Notes: generated from the sequence alone by a model not told the origin. A DNA stretch of 64,000 nt from PMG-095 sp037200885 (GCA_037200885.1 JBBCIN010000002.1:1612001-1676000), one strand, 5' to 3'; positions 45,360-55,510 are shown, counted from the first letter of the stretch. Made by a program: numbers and translations.

Positions 45360-47942
45360 ATGGATACGACAGAGAGCAACCCGAGCGCGATCCGCCGGCG
45401 GAGACGACGCCCTCAGAGGCGGCGCGCGAGAGATCGTCGGGATTCGATCTGCGACGGCTTGCTCGTCGTCGTCGTGGTCGGTTCGGCGCTGGCAATCGGC
45501 ACGGTACACATTCCCGCATTGCTCGTGGTCTCTGCGTTCGCGCTGATCGGCGCGACACTCGAAGCTTCCTCTCTTCGGCGTGTACCGTGGCCGGCAGTGG
45601 TGCTGGCCGTGCTGGGCCTATTTTCGGCCTTGCAAGCGGTTCCGTTGCCTGCGGCTTGGGTCAGTGGCTTGTCGCCGGTCAGCGCTGCAGTCTGGTTGCG
45701 CTCCCTCGTCCCATTCGGGGAAGCCGCTCTGCGCCGTTTCCCGCTGTCGCTCGACGAGGGCGCTTCCGTCGCCGAGGCGCTGAAATGGCTGACGTACGCG
45801 TGCGTCTACATCATGGCAATACACGTCCGAGCGCGCCGCGGCTCGGTGTGGCTCGCGCTCGTGTTGTTCGGATCTGCCTCGCTCGTGACGCTCATCACCT
45901 TGGCTCACGGCGTTGCAGAGCTCACCCAGCTGTACGGCGTGTACGAGCCGAATTTTACCGTTGGTCGCTGGAGCTTGGGGCCGCTCCTGAACTCGAACAA
46001 CCTGGCAGGCTATGCGATCTTGGGCCTGTTCGCCGGAGGCGGACTGATGGTCAGCGGCCGCTCACCCTTGCCGCGTTTGCCCTTGACCATCGGGCTCGGC
46101 GTAATCTCGGCCGCACTCTGCTTATCGGGCTCACGTGCGGGCATTGTCAGCGTGCTCGCCATTGGCGTCGTGACGCTCATTGGGTTGGCCAGGTCGCAAG
46201 GAACTCGCTTCTCACTGCGAAACTTGGTTCTGGGCGCGGCCCCGGTTCTGATCGGAATTGCGGCTGCCGTCGCGCTCGGAACGTCGAGCGAGGTGACCCA
46301 GCTCGCCTCGCTCGACGCTCGACGAAAAGTGTCGGTCTGGCTTTGGTCCTTGCCGATGATTCGGGACCACGCGCTCTTCGGAGTAGGCCGTGGTTCGTTC
46401 GAAACCGCGTTTTCGCCGTATCGTCAGGCACTCGACTACGATTGGGCAATCGTTTTCACGCACGCGGAGAACTTCGTCGTCCAGTGGATCGCAGAGTGGG
46501 GAGTCCCGGTCGGGTTGTGTGCTGTGCTGCTGATCGTGGGCTACGTGTTACGCGAATGGTACGGGAGCAGGAGCGATCGACTGCGCTTCCTGGTAATGGC
46601 CGGACTGGTTGCTCTGCTCGTGCAGAATCTGGCCGACCTGGGCCTGGAGGTTCCTGCGCTCGCCATTGCCGCGGTCTTGGCGCTAGCGACGGGCGAACGC
46701 GCCGCGAGCAGCCCGGAGACCGAATCCGCGAAGCCGTTCGGTAGGCTAGCCTTCGCAATTTCAGCGCCGGTTCTTGGCCTTTGGATAGGCACCCTCGTTT
46801 GGTCCCGCTTTCCGGTCGAGCTCGAGCGCCGTGAAATGGCCGTCGCCTTTCGGGCGCTCTCCGTCAAGAACACCGATCAGATCGCTCGATTCCGGGCTGA
46901 GCTTCGAGGGGCCATGCGTCGCCACCCGGGGGAGTCGTACTTTCCGCTCCTCGGTTCACTCGTGGCAATGCAAACCAACGAGGACAATGCGCTCATCTGG
47001 ATTGGGCGCGCGCTCGAGTTGGGGCCGACGAACGGTCCCGTACACCTCGTGTTAGCGCGGCTCCTCCACGAGCACGGCGCTAATACCCAAGCGATGTTGC
47101 ATTTGCGTTTGGCCGCGCAGTACGACCGGACCCTGGCGGGCCTAGCAGGCGCCCATGCCTCTCTCTGGGCTCCTTCGATCGACGTGCTATTGCAGGCGAT
47201 TCCCGAAGGTCCATACGGGGGCAGCATGCTTCTCGAAGCGTGCGCCAAACAGCGGAGCACGGAGCTAAAAGTCAGCTGTTACCGTCGAGGGACGCTCCGG
47301 GATCCACTCAGTTCGGAGATGCAACAGAAGCTCGCGGAGGCTTTGCTATTGGCGATCCAAGCGGGAAAATCCCCGTGCAACGAGCTAGTGGTCGGATCCT
47401 GCACTGCGGAAGCCGAGGCAGCGTTACGAACAGCGGAGAAGCTCGAGCCCAAGTCGTGGCGCCCACCCTATCTAATGTCGAAGGTTATGCTGGCCCGTGG
47501 CGACGCGGTTGGCGCGGCTCAAATCTTGACACGAGTCTGTCCGCCGAGCGCCGAAGGCGATCAGTGCTGGCAGGAGGCGATCGCGATCGCGATCCAGAGT
47601 CGATCAGAAAGCGCCATTGCCAGAGCCGCCGATGTCTTTGCCACGCGCCCATGCGACGCCCTCGAGGCGTGCGCCAATTCGTTGGATTGGCTCGCTGGCA
47701 AGCTAGCATCGGGAGACCAGCCAGCCCTGGCTAACACGTTCTATACGAGAGCCGCTGAAGCCGATCCGTCCGCTGACCGCTGGCTCAAAGTGGCAGAGCA
47801 CGCCACCCAAGCTCACCTCTACGGCGTAGCAGGCGCCGCCTTGGAACGCGCCGATCGCAGTCCCGACAACTCAGTCAGCAGCCGCGCTCACGCAGAGCTC
47901 CTGCGGCAAGCCGTCGCACGCGGTAGCGGCAGTCCTCTCTAG
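45360..47942 (+). CDS. O-antigen ligase/polymerase-like membrane protein with TPR-like C-terminus
   Basis: About 860 residues from the ATG at 45360. An Arg-rich N-terminus precedes about eleven hydrophobic segments. The ligase/polymerase (Wzy_C-type) features are LNSNNLAGYAILGLF, LCLSGSRAGIVSV, DHALFGVGRGSFETAFSPYR and HAENFVVQWIAEWGVPVG; the last contains the His of the large outer loop. From about residue 500 the chain is soluble and helical with TPR-like pairs such as IGRALELGPTNGPVHLVLAR. This part should lie outside the cytoplasm. It probably links or polymerises the polysaccharide made by the genes to the right. The stop codon shares bases with the stop of the convergent autokinase gene. 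Confidence 0.82.
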   Translation: MDTTESNPSAIRRRRRRPQRRRARDRRDSICDGLLVVVVVGSALAIGTVHIPALLVVSAFALIGATLEASSLRRVPWPAVVLAVLGLFSALQAVPLPAAWVSGLSPVSAAVWLRSLVPFGEAALRRFPLSLDEGASVAEALKWLTYACVYIMAIHVRARRGSVWLALVLFGSASLVTLITLAHGVAELTQLYGVYEPNFTVGRWSLGPLLNSNNLAGYAILGLFAGGGLMVSGRSPLPRLPLTIGLGVISAALCLSGSRAGIVSVLAIGVVTLIGLARSQGTRFSLRNLVLGAAPVLIGIAAAVALGTSSEVTQLASLDARRKVSVWLWSLPMIRDHALFGVGRGSFETAFSPYRQALDYDWAIVFTHAENFVVQWIAEWGVPVGLCAVLLIVGYVLREWYGSRSDRLRFLVMAGLVALLVQNLADLGLEVPALAIAAVLALATGERAASSPETESAKPFGRLAFAISAPVLGLWIGTLVWSRFPVELERREMAVAFRALSVKNTDQIARFRAELRGAMRRHPGESYFPLLGSLVAMQTNEDNALIWIGRALELGPTNGPVHLVLARLLHEHGANTQAMLHLRLAAQYDRTLAGLAGAHASLWAPSIDVLLQAIPEGPYGGSMLLEACAKQRSTELKVSCYRRGTLRDPLSSEMQQKLAEALLLAIQAGKSPCNELVVGSCTAEAEAALRTAEKLEPKSWRPPYLMSKVMLARGDAVGAAQILTRVCPPSAEGDQCWQEAIAIAIQSRSESAIARAADVFATRPCDALEACANSLDWLAGKLASGDQPALANTFYTRAAEADPSADRWLKVAEHATQAHLYGVAGAALERADRSPDNSVSSRAHAELLRQAVARGSGSPL

Positions 47943-50197
47943 CTGGCCGGCGTCTCGGTCTGTGTCGCACCGTAAGCCGCGTAGTAGCTCGAGTAGTAGT
48001 AACGCTCGTTCGATACGACGGCGTTGAGCACGAAGCCTGCGCAATTGGCGCCCACGTCACGCAACGAGCGCATGGCGCGTTTGGCTGCATCCCTGCGCGT
48101 GGCCAGCGCCCTCACCACGAGCACCGTCGCATCGACACGGGTGGACAGAATGACACCATCCGTCACGAGTCCAATGGGCGGGCTGTCGATGACCACGCGA
48201 TCGAATTGCGCGCGCAGCTCCTGCAGAAGCCGACCGAACGCTTCGCTGTGCATCAGATCGGCAGGGTTGGGCGGCGTTGGACCTGCCCGAAGGATCGAAA
48301 GATTCGCGATCTGCGTCTCCAGGACCAGCGTGGGCAGCTGCCCCGGTTCGAGTAGTGCCGTGGTGATCCCTTTGTCGTTGCGCTGACCGAACACGGCATG
48401 CACGCGAGGTTTTCGCAGGTCGCAGTCCACCAGGCACACGGATTGGCCGGTCTGGGCGATTGCGATCGCCATGCTCGTCGCAACCGTCGTCTTGCCTTCC
48501 GCCGGGCCAGCGCTGGTCACCAGCAGACAACGATACGGATTGTCGGGCGACATGAACATGAGATTCGTGCGGATCGCGCGGGCGGCCTCCGCCACAACGC
48601 TCTTGGGGTGAGTATGCACGAGCAACTCGGTGCGCGCGGGCCCATTCAGGGCATCTGCAGTCACGCCTTCGCTCTTGAGCTTTCGTGCGCGACGACGCCC
48701 GTAGTAGCCGAAGCTTAACGCACCACCATCGCGTGTGACATCTGGCAGCGATCCCAAGACGGCCAGCCCGAGCTCTCGCTCGATCTCTTCCGATGTGCGC
48801 ACCGTTCGATCCAGCATTTCCCGCCCAGTCGCGCCAGCGAGGCCAAGGAGGAGGCCAAGCGCGATGCCCACCGCGAGATTGGTCGAAGTCTTCGGGAATA
48901 TCGGCGCGGTCGGCTTGAGCGGACGATCCAAAACGCGGACGTTGTTGAAGGGCGCCATCTTGGACAGACCGCTCTCGGTCGACCGCTCCAGCACCATTCC
49001 AAATAGTTTTTCGGTGCTCTCTTTCGAGCGGTGTAATCGGCTGTACTCGAGCTCCTTCAGATTGAGCTGCATGGCCTCCTTGCGTGCCGACTCGTACAGG
49101 GCAGACAGCCCACTCACCTGACGGTTAACGTTCGCCAGTTCGAGGTCGGCGCCGTTCTTGATATTCTGTAACTCTTGCGCAATCGCTTGGCGAGCGCTCT
49201 CTAATTGCGCGTTGAGCTTCTGCACTTCCGGGTGGTTCTCGTCCTTGCCCCCGGCTTTGAGCATCCCCAGATCGCGTTTGGCCGCGACGTATGCACCGCG
49301 AAGGGTGCCTAGGGCCTCGTTTGACACCAGCTCAGTCGCGGGGATCTCACCTGGATCGTGAGGATCGATGTCCTTCACGATGGCGAGGCGCGCGGAGACG
49401 GCTTCCTTCCTTGCCTTCAGCTCGGTCAGGCTCGAGTTGAGCTGCTGAATTTCGGCACGGAGCATGTTCGACTGATCGTCGTACGAAACGGAGAGCAGAT
49501 TGTACTTGAGCTTGAAGTCGTGGAGATTCATCTCCTGCGACTCGAGATCCGTTTTTAGCCGTTTTAGCTGAATATCGAGCCATTCCACGGTCTTGTTCGT
49601 GGCATCCATGCTGGTATCGAGATTCTGCTCGACGTAAGTGTCCACCACCGCTGACAAGAGGCGCTGGGCCCGCGCCGGGTCCGAGTCGCTGAACTTCACG
49701 CGCGCGAGACGGCTGTCTAAAATCGGATCGACCTTCAGTCGGGCGCGCAGCATCTCCGCCGCGTCTGTAAGTGAGATGGTTGCGACTGGCGCGAGCGCCG
49801 CGTCCTTGGTCGGGGCACTGGCCGGTGCGGCTTGATTCGTCAGGAACGAGGGGTCGGTCGTCAGCCCAAGCTTCTTGACCACTAGCTCGGCCACTCTACG
49901 GGAGGTAATCACCTGATATTGCGTGGCGAAGTACTCTTGATTGCTCCAATAGCTATCGGCGCCAGACTCGGTGTTCTGGTGCCCGAGTGGGGTCAACGGC
50001 TGGGGATCGAGCTGAATCGTCGCGACTGCCTCGTAGATTCGAACCTGGTTCGACGTGTACACGGAGACGCCAATCACGGACGCGACGAAGGCGACCAGCA
50101 TGATCGGCCAATGCTTGCGGATGGCGCGGAGGACGAGCGCCGGCGAGAATGCCGGTTCCGGTTCACCCGACGCTGTTGGAAACTGCGATGGAGTCAT
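47939..50197 (-). CDS. Polysaccharide co-polymerase / tyrosine autokinase (Wzc type)
   Basis: A 752-residue inner-membrane BY-kinase that controls chain length in Wzx/Wzy-type polysaccharide assembly. It has a first membrane span (WPIMLVAFVASVIGVSVYTS), a long periplasmic Wzz-like part with coiled coils up to about residue 420, and a second span (LAVGIALGLLLGLAGA). The cytoplasmic ATPase has Walker A in SAGPAEGKTTVATSMAIAIA, Walker A' in VDCDLRKPRVH and Walker B in VVIDSPP. The tail carries the Tyr cluster NERYYYSSYYAAYG, the usual autophosphorylation site. It follows the WecA-like gene after 14 bases. Kinase and co-polymerase parts are fused, as in proteobacteria. Confidence 0.93.
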   Translation of the reverse strand: MTPSQFPTASGEPEPAFSPALVLRAIRKHWPIMLVAFVASVIGVSVYTSNQVRIYEAVATIQLDPQPLTPLGHQNTESGADSYWSNQEYFATQYQVITSRRVAELVVKKLGLTTDPSFLTNQAAPASAPTKDAALAPVATISLTDAAEMLRARLKVDPILDSRLARVKFSDSDPARAQRLLSAVVDTYVEQNLDTSMDATNKTVEWLDIQLKRLKTDLESQEMNLHDFKLKYNLLSVSYDDQSNMLRAEIQQLNSSLTELKARKEAVSARLAIVKDIDPHDPGEIPATELVSNEALGTLRGAYVAAKRDLGMLKAGGKDENHPEVQKLNAQLESARQAIAQELQNIKNGADLELANVNRQVSGLSALYESARKEAMQLNLKELEYSRLHRSKESTEKLFGMVLERSTESGLSKMAPFNNVRVLDRPLKPTAPIFPKTSTNLAVGIALGLLLGLAGATGREMLDRTVRTSEEIERELGLAVLGSLPDVTRDGGALSFGYYGRRRARKLKSEGVTADALNGPARTELLVHTHPKSVVAEAARAIRTNLMFMSPDNPYRCLLVTSAGPAEGKTTVATSMAIAIAQTGQSVCLVDCDLRKPRVHAVFGQRNDKGITTALLEPGQLPTLVLETQIANLSILRAGPTPPNPADLMHSEAFGRLLQELRAQFDRVVIDSPPIGLVTDGVILSTRVDATVLVVRALATRRDAAKRAMRSLRDVGANCAGFVLNAVVSNERYYYSSYYAAYGATQTETPAS

Positions 50198-50211
50198 GAC
50201 GTGTTTCGTTT

Positions 50212-51729
50212 CTACCCCGGTACCGCGACTCGCGTAACCGCTACCTGAGATTCGGCGCTCTCCTGCGCTGGGAGGAGGTCACTACCGAACGAAAGCAGCG
50301 CGCTGGACAGCTCGTCGACCAAAATTTGCAGCAGCACGTCGACCTGTGGAGCCGGGTCCTCCATGTCGGAGTTCCAACGGAACCGCACGCTTGCAATCGC
50401 TTCAGGCTCGCGCCCAAGTGGAAAGCGCATCTCGACCAAGTCGCGTTTGGCGTGGTCTGCCTCGAGGAGGCTCCAGCGACGGGCTCGGCTGACCTCGTCG
50501 CCCGCAACCATCACCTCCACGCACAGGATGGGCGTTTCGGTCGTGAGTCGCTCGAGAACGCTGAGCGCGCTGTCTTCACCGGAGGCTTTCGATAGCGAGA
50601 CGATTAGACTGGGGACTACCCGCCGGAGATTCTCCGTAAACGGGTCACGCAGGCGCGCCTTTTGACGCTTGCGGAAATGCAGGTACTCGAAGTAGCCCAG
50701 AAAGCGGACGAACCCGACGAATACCAGCGACACGGAGAGCAGCGCCAGGCCCACGTGCCAGCTTCGGCCCAGCGACACGGCGATCGCTCCTGCGGCCAGC
50801 AAACTCGAAATTCCGTACAGAAACACGACCGCGCGCCGGTGCGTCAGCCCCAGATCCAACAATCGATGGTGAACGTGTCCGCGATCGGCCGAAAAAATCG
50901 AACGCCGCTCGAGCACTCGGCGGAACATCGAAAATAGCGTGTCGAAGATGGGAACGCCCAAAGCCAGCACTGGCACGAGCAAAGAGACGGCGGTCGAAGC
51001 CTTCTGCTGTAGCCCGCCGCCCGCCAGCGCAGTCGTGGCGAGCACGAAGCCGAGGAAGTAGCTCCCCGAATCGCCCATGAAGATCCGGGCCGGATTGAAG
51101 TTGAAAAACAGGAAGCCGACCAGTGCGCCCATCAACGCAGCCATGGTCAACGCCACGAACACCGAGCCCGAGATGCTGGCGATGACGAAGCTGGTGAACG
51201 CAGCGAAGAAGGTGACGCCGGCCGCAAGACCGTCGAGACCATCGATCAGGTTCACTGCGTTGGTCACCCCGACGATCCAGATGACGGTCACCGGAAGCGC
51301 GAATGCCCCCATCTGGAGCGTCCCGAGCAGCGGCAGCTGAATTGCCTGGATCTGGAACCCACCTGCGAACGCGAGGGCCGCGACGAAAACCTGCGCCGCC
51401 AACTTGTACTGGGAGCGCAGACCGCGCGCGTCATCGAGCGCTCCGACTGCGCAGATCGCCGCGCCGCCGCCGACTACGGTCACGATCTGCAACCAGTTCC
51501 CGTTGAGCGCCCGCGTTACCGTGGGGTCCCGCAGGGCCAGTGCAACCACCGGGACCGCCCAAGCGAAGGCCAACCCAATGCCGCCCAGCCGGGGGATGGT
51601 GCGGCCGTGAACGTGGCGACCGCCGGGGGTACTCACTGCGCCGATTCGCAACGCAAAGAGCCGAACGAGCGGTGTCACCAGCACGCTCAAAAAGAGCGAG
51701 ACCAGGCAGGCTACGACGTAACTCTTCAT
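50212..51729 (-). CDS. WecA-type polyprenyl-phosphate HexNAc-1-phosphate transferase with C-terminal extension
   Basis: Starts polysaccharide synthesis by moving a sugar 1-phosphate, often GlcNAc-1-P, to undecaprenyl phosphate. 505 residues. The first about 345 have about ten membrane helices and the family motifs GGRHVHGRTIPRLGGIG, VGALDDARGLRSQYKL, NAVNLIDGLDGLAAGV, FNFNPARIFMGDSGSYFLGF and DRGHVHHRLLDLGL. Normal members end soon after. Here about 160 soluble residues follow (from RKRQKARLRDPFTENLRR), with a pattern like a small alpha/beta domain. Extensions like this may couple the enzyme to regulation. It starts the leftward run to the autokinase. Confidence 0.9.
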   Translation of the reverse strand: MKSYVVACLVSLFLSVLVTPLVRLFALRIGAVSTPGGRHVHGRTIPRLGGIGLAFAWAVPVVALALRDPTVTRALNGNWLQIVTVVGGGAAICAVGALDDARGLRSQYKLAAQVFVAALAFAGGFQIQAIQLPLLGTLQMGAFALPVTVIWIVGVTNAVNLIDGLDGLAAGVTFFAAFTSFVIASISGSVFVALTMAALMGALVGFLFFNFNPARIFMGDSGSYFLGFVLATTALAGGGLQQKASTAVSLLVPVLALGVPIFDTLFSMFRRVLERRSIFSADRGHVHHRLLDLGLTHRRAVVFLYGISSLLAAGAIAVSLGRSWHVGLALLSVSLVFVGFVRFLGYFEYLHFRKRQKARLRDPFTENLRRVVPSLIVSLSKASGEDSALSVLERLTTETPILCVEVMVAGDEVSRARRWSLLEADHAKRDLVEMRFPLGREPEAIASVRFRWNSDMEDPAPQVDVLLQILVDELSSALLSFGSDLLPAQESAESQVAVTRVAVPG

Positions 51730-51893
51730 GGCGGATTCCCAGGACCGTGAGTTCGTTGCCGTTCAGAAGGTGAACATTCGAACTCGGGCGACGCTAACGC
51801 AAAAGGAAATCAGCGTCCAGCTTCAATGCCCGGGAATTCCCGCGCCACTGCACGCGTGACGAGACTTCGCGCGGCTTGTATATCCGATGCGCA

Positions 51894-53018
51894 ATGGCAG
51901 GCGTAACGCTAGTTTCCGGCGACTTTGTTCGCACGGGCGGTATGGATATGCCGAACTTCGCGGTCGCGCAGCACCTCGCAGAGTGTGGCATTTCCGTCCA
52001 GTTGGTTGCCTTCCGCGTAGCGGACGAGCTCACGAAATATTCGAACGTGCAGTGGCGCAGGGTGCCCAAACCATTGCGCTCCTATTTTCTCGGCCTGCCT
52101 TTGCTCGATCATGTCGGCAGGCGGGTCGCACGAAAGTGCATGGTTCGCGGTGGCCGAGTGATAGTCAACGGCGGAAATTGCCAAGTCGGCGACATCAACT
52201 GGGTGCACTACGTCCACGCTGCGTATCGAGCGTTGCCTGCAGTCTCACGGCTTCGGCGCGCGCAGCATGCGCTCAACCATCGGCTCAGCGTCGAGCAAGA
52301 GCGTTCCGCGCTGCTGAAGGCTCGCACGGTCATCGCTAACTCCGAGCGGACTCGCCGGGACCTCGTCGAACGGGTCGGCATCGACGATGCGCGCATTCGA
52401 ACCGTCTACTACGGGATCGATGCCGAGGGATTTTCGCCCCCGAGTGACGAGCGGCGACGAGACTTGCGCGAGCGATTGGGCTTGCCGGACCGACCGCAGG
52501 TAGCGTTCGTGGGCGCGTTGGGCGATCGTCGCAAGGGGTTCGATACTTTGTTCGATGCGTGGTCGTCGTTGTGTCGGGATCCGGCTTGGGATGCTGACCT
52601 AGTGGTCGTGGGGCGAGGTGATGAATTACCTCTGTGGCAAAAACGAGCAGATGCCGCGGGCATCCATGCGCGGATGCGGTTTATGGGTTTCCGGAGCGAC
52701 GTGCCCGACGTGCTCGCAGGGTGCGATGCGCTGGTCGCCCCGACGCGCTACGAAGCGTACGGGCTAGGCGTGCAAGAGGCGCTCTGCACTGGGCTTCCAT
52801 CGCTCGTCAGCGCGAGTGCGGGAGTTGCGGAGCGCTATCCGGCGTCGCTCGCCGAGTTATTGCTGGACAATCCCGACGACGCGGCGGCTCTCGAGGCGAG
52901 TTTGAGGAACTGGCGACGTCACCATGAGCGATTGTTGGGCGCTGCGCGCGCCCTGTCCGTGCAATTGCGACAGAGAACTTGGCGGGTGATGGCAGAGGAC
53001 GTTCGAGCGTTGCTCTAG
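51894..53018 (+). CDS. Glycosyltransferase family 4
   Basis: A cytoplasmic GT-B enzyme of about 374 residues from the ATG at 51894; a TTG at 51876 is also in frame. N-terminal donor/acceptor features include SGDFVRTGGMDMPNFAVA. The C-terminal half has TVIANSERTRRDLVE, VAFVGALGDRRKGFDTL, FMGFRSDVPDVLAGCDALV and the E-x7-E-like site PTRYEAYGLGVQEALCTGLP. It likely transfers a sugar to a lipid-linked intermediate with retention of configuration. It is divergent from the WecA-like gene. Confidence 0.88.
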   Translation: MAGVTLVSGDFVRTGGMDMPNFAVAQHLAECGISVQLVAFRVADELTKYSNVQWRRVPKPLRSYFLGLPLLDHVGRRVARKCMVRGGRVIVNGGNCQVGDINWVHYVHAAYRALPAVSRLRRAQHALNHRLSVEQERSALLKARTVIANSERTRRDLVERVGIDDARIRTVYYGIDAEGFSPPSDERRRDLRERLGLPDRPQVAFVGALGDRRKGFDTLFDAWSSLCRDPAWDADLVVVGRGDELPLWQKRADAAGIHARMRFMGFRSDVPDVLAGCDALVAPTRYEAYGLGVQEALCTGLPSLVSASAGVAERYPASLAELLLDNPDDAAALEASLRNWRRHHERLLGAARALSVQLRQRTWRVMAEDVRALL

Positions 53019-53282
53019 GTTGTACGAAAGACACGGTCTTGCGAAAACCAGAACGTTCCGCGAGCTGTCGTGCTTTCCACCCGGCCACATCCAGAGTGAA
53101 CATGAACGCGGTGACGGTTCCGTCCGATTGGCCGACGCCTGCGCGCTCGACGCGCTATCGTGGCGACAATGCGCGTCCGCAGCGTTTTGCCTTTCTTCTC
53201 GGCCAGTTCCATGGCCCTTCCGGGCGGCGCGATGATCCAAGTCTCGTGATAGGGTGCGCGCGACTTTGGGAAAGAACCCTGA

Positions 53283-54608
53283 ATGACGAATCAGAAACGT
53301 GTGGTTGTTGTCGGTGCAGGACTTGCTGGGCTAGCTGCAAGCTACGATTTGGCGCAGGCCGGATACCACGTGACATTGGTCGAAGCGGCCAAGGATTTGG
53401 GCGGGCTGGCCAGTTCGGTTTCGATCGAGGGGAACCCAGTCGAACGTTTCTATCATTTCATCTGTCGTTCGGATGAGCACCTGCTTCGCTTGGTGGGCGA
53501 GCTGGGGCTCGACAGCAAACTCTTTTGGAACCAGACCCGCACTTCATTTTATCACGACGGGCGCTACTATCCGTTCGGGACGCCGGTGGATTTGCTGCGC
53601 TTCTCGGCGATTCCGCCCTCGCAGCGCATTCGTTTCGGCTTGCACGTGCTCGCTTCGCGCTACCGGAAGAAGTGGACCTGGCTCGATCAAATGCCGGCTA
53701 AGCCATGGCTCATCGAGTGGATTGGCGAGGAAGCATACAACGTCATCTGGCACCCACTGCTGAAGGTCAAGTTTGGGGACCATCACGACAAGATCTCGGC
53801 CGCGTGGATCTGGCACCGCATTTGGCGCGTGGCAGCATCGCGCAACGGGCTCTTCGAGCGCGAGAGTTTCGGTTGTCTCGAGCACGGAACGGCGACAATC
53901 GTCGAGGCTTTGGTCGAGCGATTGCGCGCACTGCCCAACGTCGATTTGCACGTGAACACGCCCGTTCGCCCGCTAACGGTAACAGACGGAAGGGTTCGCG
54001 AGGTCAGCTTTGGCGACCAAACGGTAGCTTGTGATGCGGTCGTGTCGACCGTCGCGCTGCCAGCCCTGGATCGACTGGTGCCGAATCAGACCGATCCCTA
54101 TTTCGAGCGCGCCCGCAGCATCGAGTACATCGGGGTGGTGTGCATGCTGCTCAGTCTCGATCGACCGTTTGGTAAATACTTTTGGACCAACATCAACGAC
54201 CCGCGCATCAGCTTCAACGGTATCGTCGAGCAGTCCGCGCTCAATCAGAACCTGAGGGCCCGCGGCGTCAACGTGCTTTACGTTCCGTTCTATTTGCCGA
54301 CCAGTGATGCACGCTACAAGTCCAAGGACGAGGATTTGTTCCAAGAGTACACCGCTATGCTCAAACTCCTGAATCCTGACTTCGATGTCAGCTGGGTCAA
54401 GGAATGGCGAGTCTTTCGCGCGCCGTACGCCCAACCCATTTTCGGCACCGATTTCCTTTCCGTGATGCCGGACCACCGCACGCCCATTCGCGGCCTATAC
54501 GTCACTGACTCGACTCAGTTTTACCCAGAGGATCGCACGATCAGCGCGGCCATCGCTCAAGGGCGCAAAGTCGCGACGATGATTCTGGAGGACACGCGCG
54601 GCTCATGA
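53283..54608 (+). CDS. FAD-dependent amine oxidase / UDP-galactopyranose mutase-like protein
   Basis: A 441-residue flavoprotein. The dinucleotide-binding motif RVVVVGAGLAGLAASYDLA is at 6-24, followed by VEAAKDLGGLASS and an NPVERFYHFICRSDEH segment. The C-terminal FAD motif is GLYVTDSTQFYPEDRTISAA. The pattern is shared by protoporphyrinogen oxidase-like, desaturase-like and mutase-like proteins found in glycan loci. A sugar-related role is supported by context only. The next gene overlaps by four bases. The 264-base gap before it holds no coding I trust. Confidence 0.85.
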   Translation: MTNQKRVVVVGAGLAGLAASYDLAQAGYHVTLVEAAKDLGGLASSVSIEGNPVERFYHFICRSDEHLLRLVGELGLDSKLFWNQTRTSFYHDGRYYPFGTPVDLLRFSAIPPSQRIRFGLHVLASRYRKKWTWLDQMPAKPWLIEWIGEEAYNVIWHPLLKVKFGDHHDKISAAWIWHRIWRVAASRNGLFERESFGCLEHGTATIVEALVERLRALPNVDLHVNTPVRPLTVTDGRVREVSFGDQTVACDAVVSTVALPALDRLVPNQTDPYFERARSIEYIGVVCMLLSLDRPFGKYFWTNINDPRISFNGIVEQSALNQNLRARGVNVLYVPFYLPTSDARYKSKDEDLFQEYTAMLKLLNPDFDVSWVKEWRVFRAPYAQPIFGTDFLSVMPDHRTPIRGLYVTDSTQFYPEDRTISAAIAQGRKVATMILEDTRGS

Positions 54609-55510
54609 CCTTGATCTCGGTTCCGTGTCCGGCTTGTTCTCAGACGGACTTCGCGGCTCTCTACCCGTCCACGATCGAACGGCCCGAGCTCGACGTTGCC
54701 AGCTATTTCTCGTCCTCGCGCGCGCAGGCAGGCTATCTGCCGATCGTCCGTTGCCGCAACTGCGGTCTCGTCCAAGAGAGTCCGCGCGACGATCCGGCCA
54801 CGCTCGGCACGGTGTACGAAGGCCTGGCTGATGCAGTCTACGACGGCGAAGACGGGAATCGTGAAGTGGACGCCGATGCCCACCTTGCGTTGGTTCGCGC
54901 GCACCACGCTCCACCGGCACGTTTGCTCGACGTCGGCTGTGCCACCGGTTTGTTCGCCGCGCGTGCCGGAGCGGCGGGCTACCAAGCCTCCGGCGTCGAC
55001 GCCTCACGGTGGGCGATCGAGCGGGCAAAGGCGCGTGCTGCGAGCGCAGAATTTAGCGCCGGAACGCTGGAAACTGCGAGTTTCGCCGCGGAGTCGTTTC
55101 AGATAATCACGCTCTGGGATGTCCTCGAGCACGTCCATTCACCCGGCGAGGTACTCGAGCGCGTCCGACAATGGCTGAGCCCTGGAGGCTTCCTCTTCCT
55201 CAGCTTACCGAACGCGGACAGCGCGGTGGCGAAAGCGATGGGCAAGCGCTGGGTGCTGTTGTTGCGCGAGCACCTCTGGTACTTCTCGCCGGATACGATC
55301 AGCCGCTTGTTGGGCAGGACGGGCTTCAGGCTGGTGAAAACGCGCCCCAAGTGGGTGTCGTTCTCGCTCGGCAATGTGGCCGCGCGTGCCGCGCAGTATC
55401 CGGGCCCTCTCTCGAGCGTGACCGGAAAGCTTGCCGCGAGCCGTTTGCTTCGGCGTCTGCCCATTAGGTTCCCGATGGGTGAAATGGACGTCGTCGCGCA
55501 ACGAGAATGA
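54605..55510 (+). CDS. Zinc-ribbon SAM methyltransferase
   Basis: A 301-residue protein. The N-terminus has a zinc-ribbon: CPAC at residues 8-11 and CRNCGLVQESP near 50. This layout recurs in sugar C-methyltransferases and related proteins of glycan clusters. The SAM domain has LLDVGCATGLFAARAG, GVDASRWAIERAK, ITLWDVLEHVHSPGEVL and LSPGGFLFLSLPN. It overlaps the FAD gene by four bases, so the two may modify the same sugar. The long C-terminal part (LREHLWYFSPDTISRLLGRT) is typical of this group. Confidence 0.87.
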   Translation: MTLISVPCPACSQTDFAALYPSTIERPELDVASYFSSSRAQAGYLPIVRCRNCGLVQESPRDDPATLGTVYEGLADAVYDGEDGNREVDADAHLALVRAHHAPPARLLDVGCATGLFAARAGAAGYQASGVDASRWAIERAKARAASAEFSAGTLETASFAAESFQIITLWDVLEHVHSPGEVLERVRQWLSPGGFLFLSLPNADSAVAKAMGKRWVLLLREHLWYFSPDTISRLLGRTGFRLVKTRPKWVSFSLGNVAARAAQYPGPLSSVTGKLAASRLLRRLPIRFPMGEMDVVAQRE

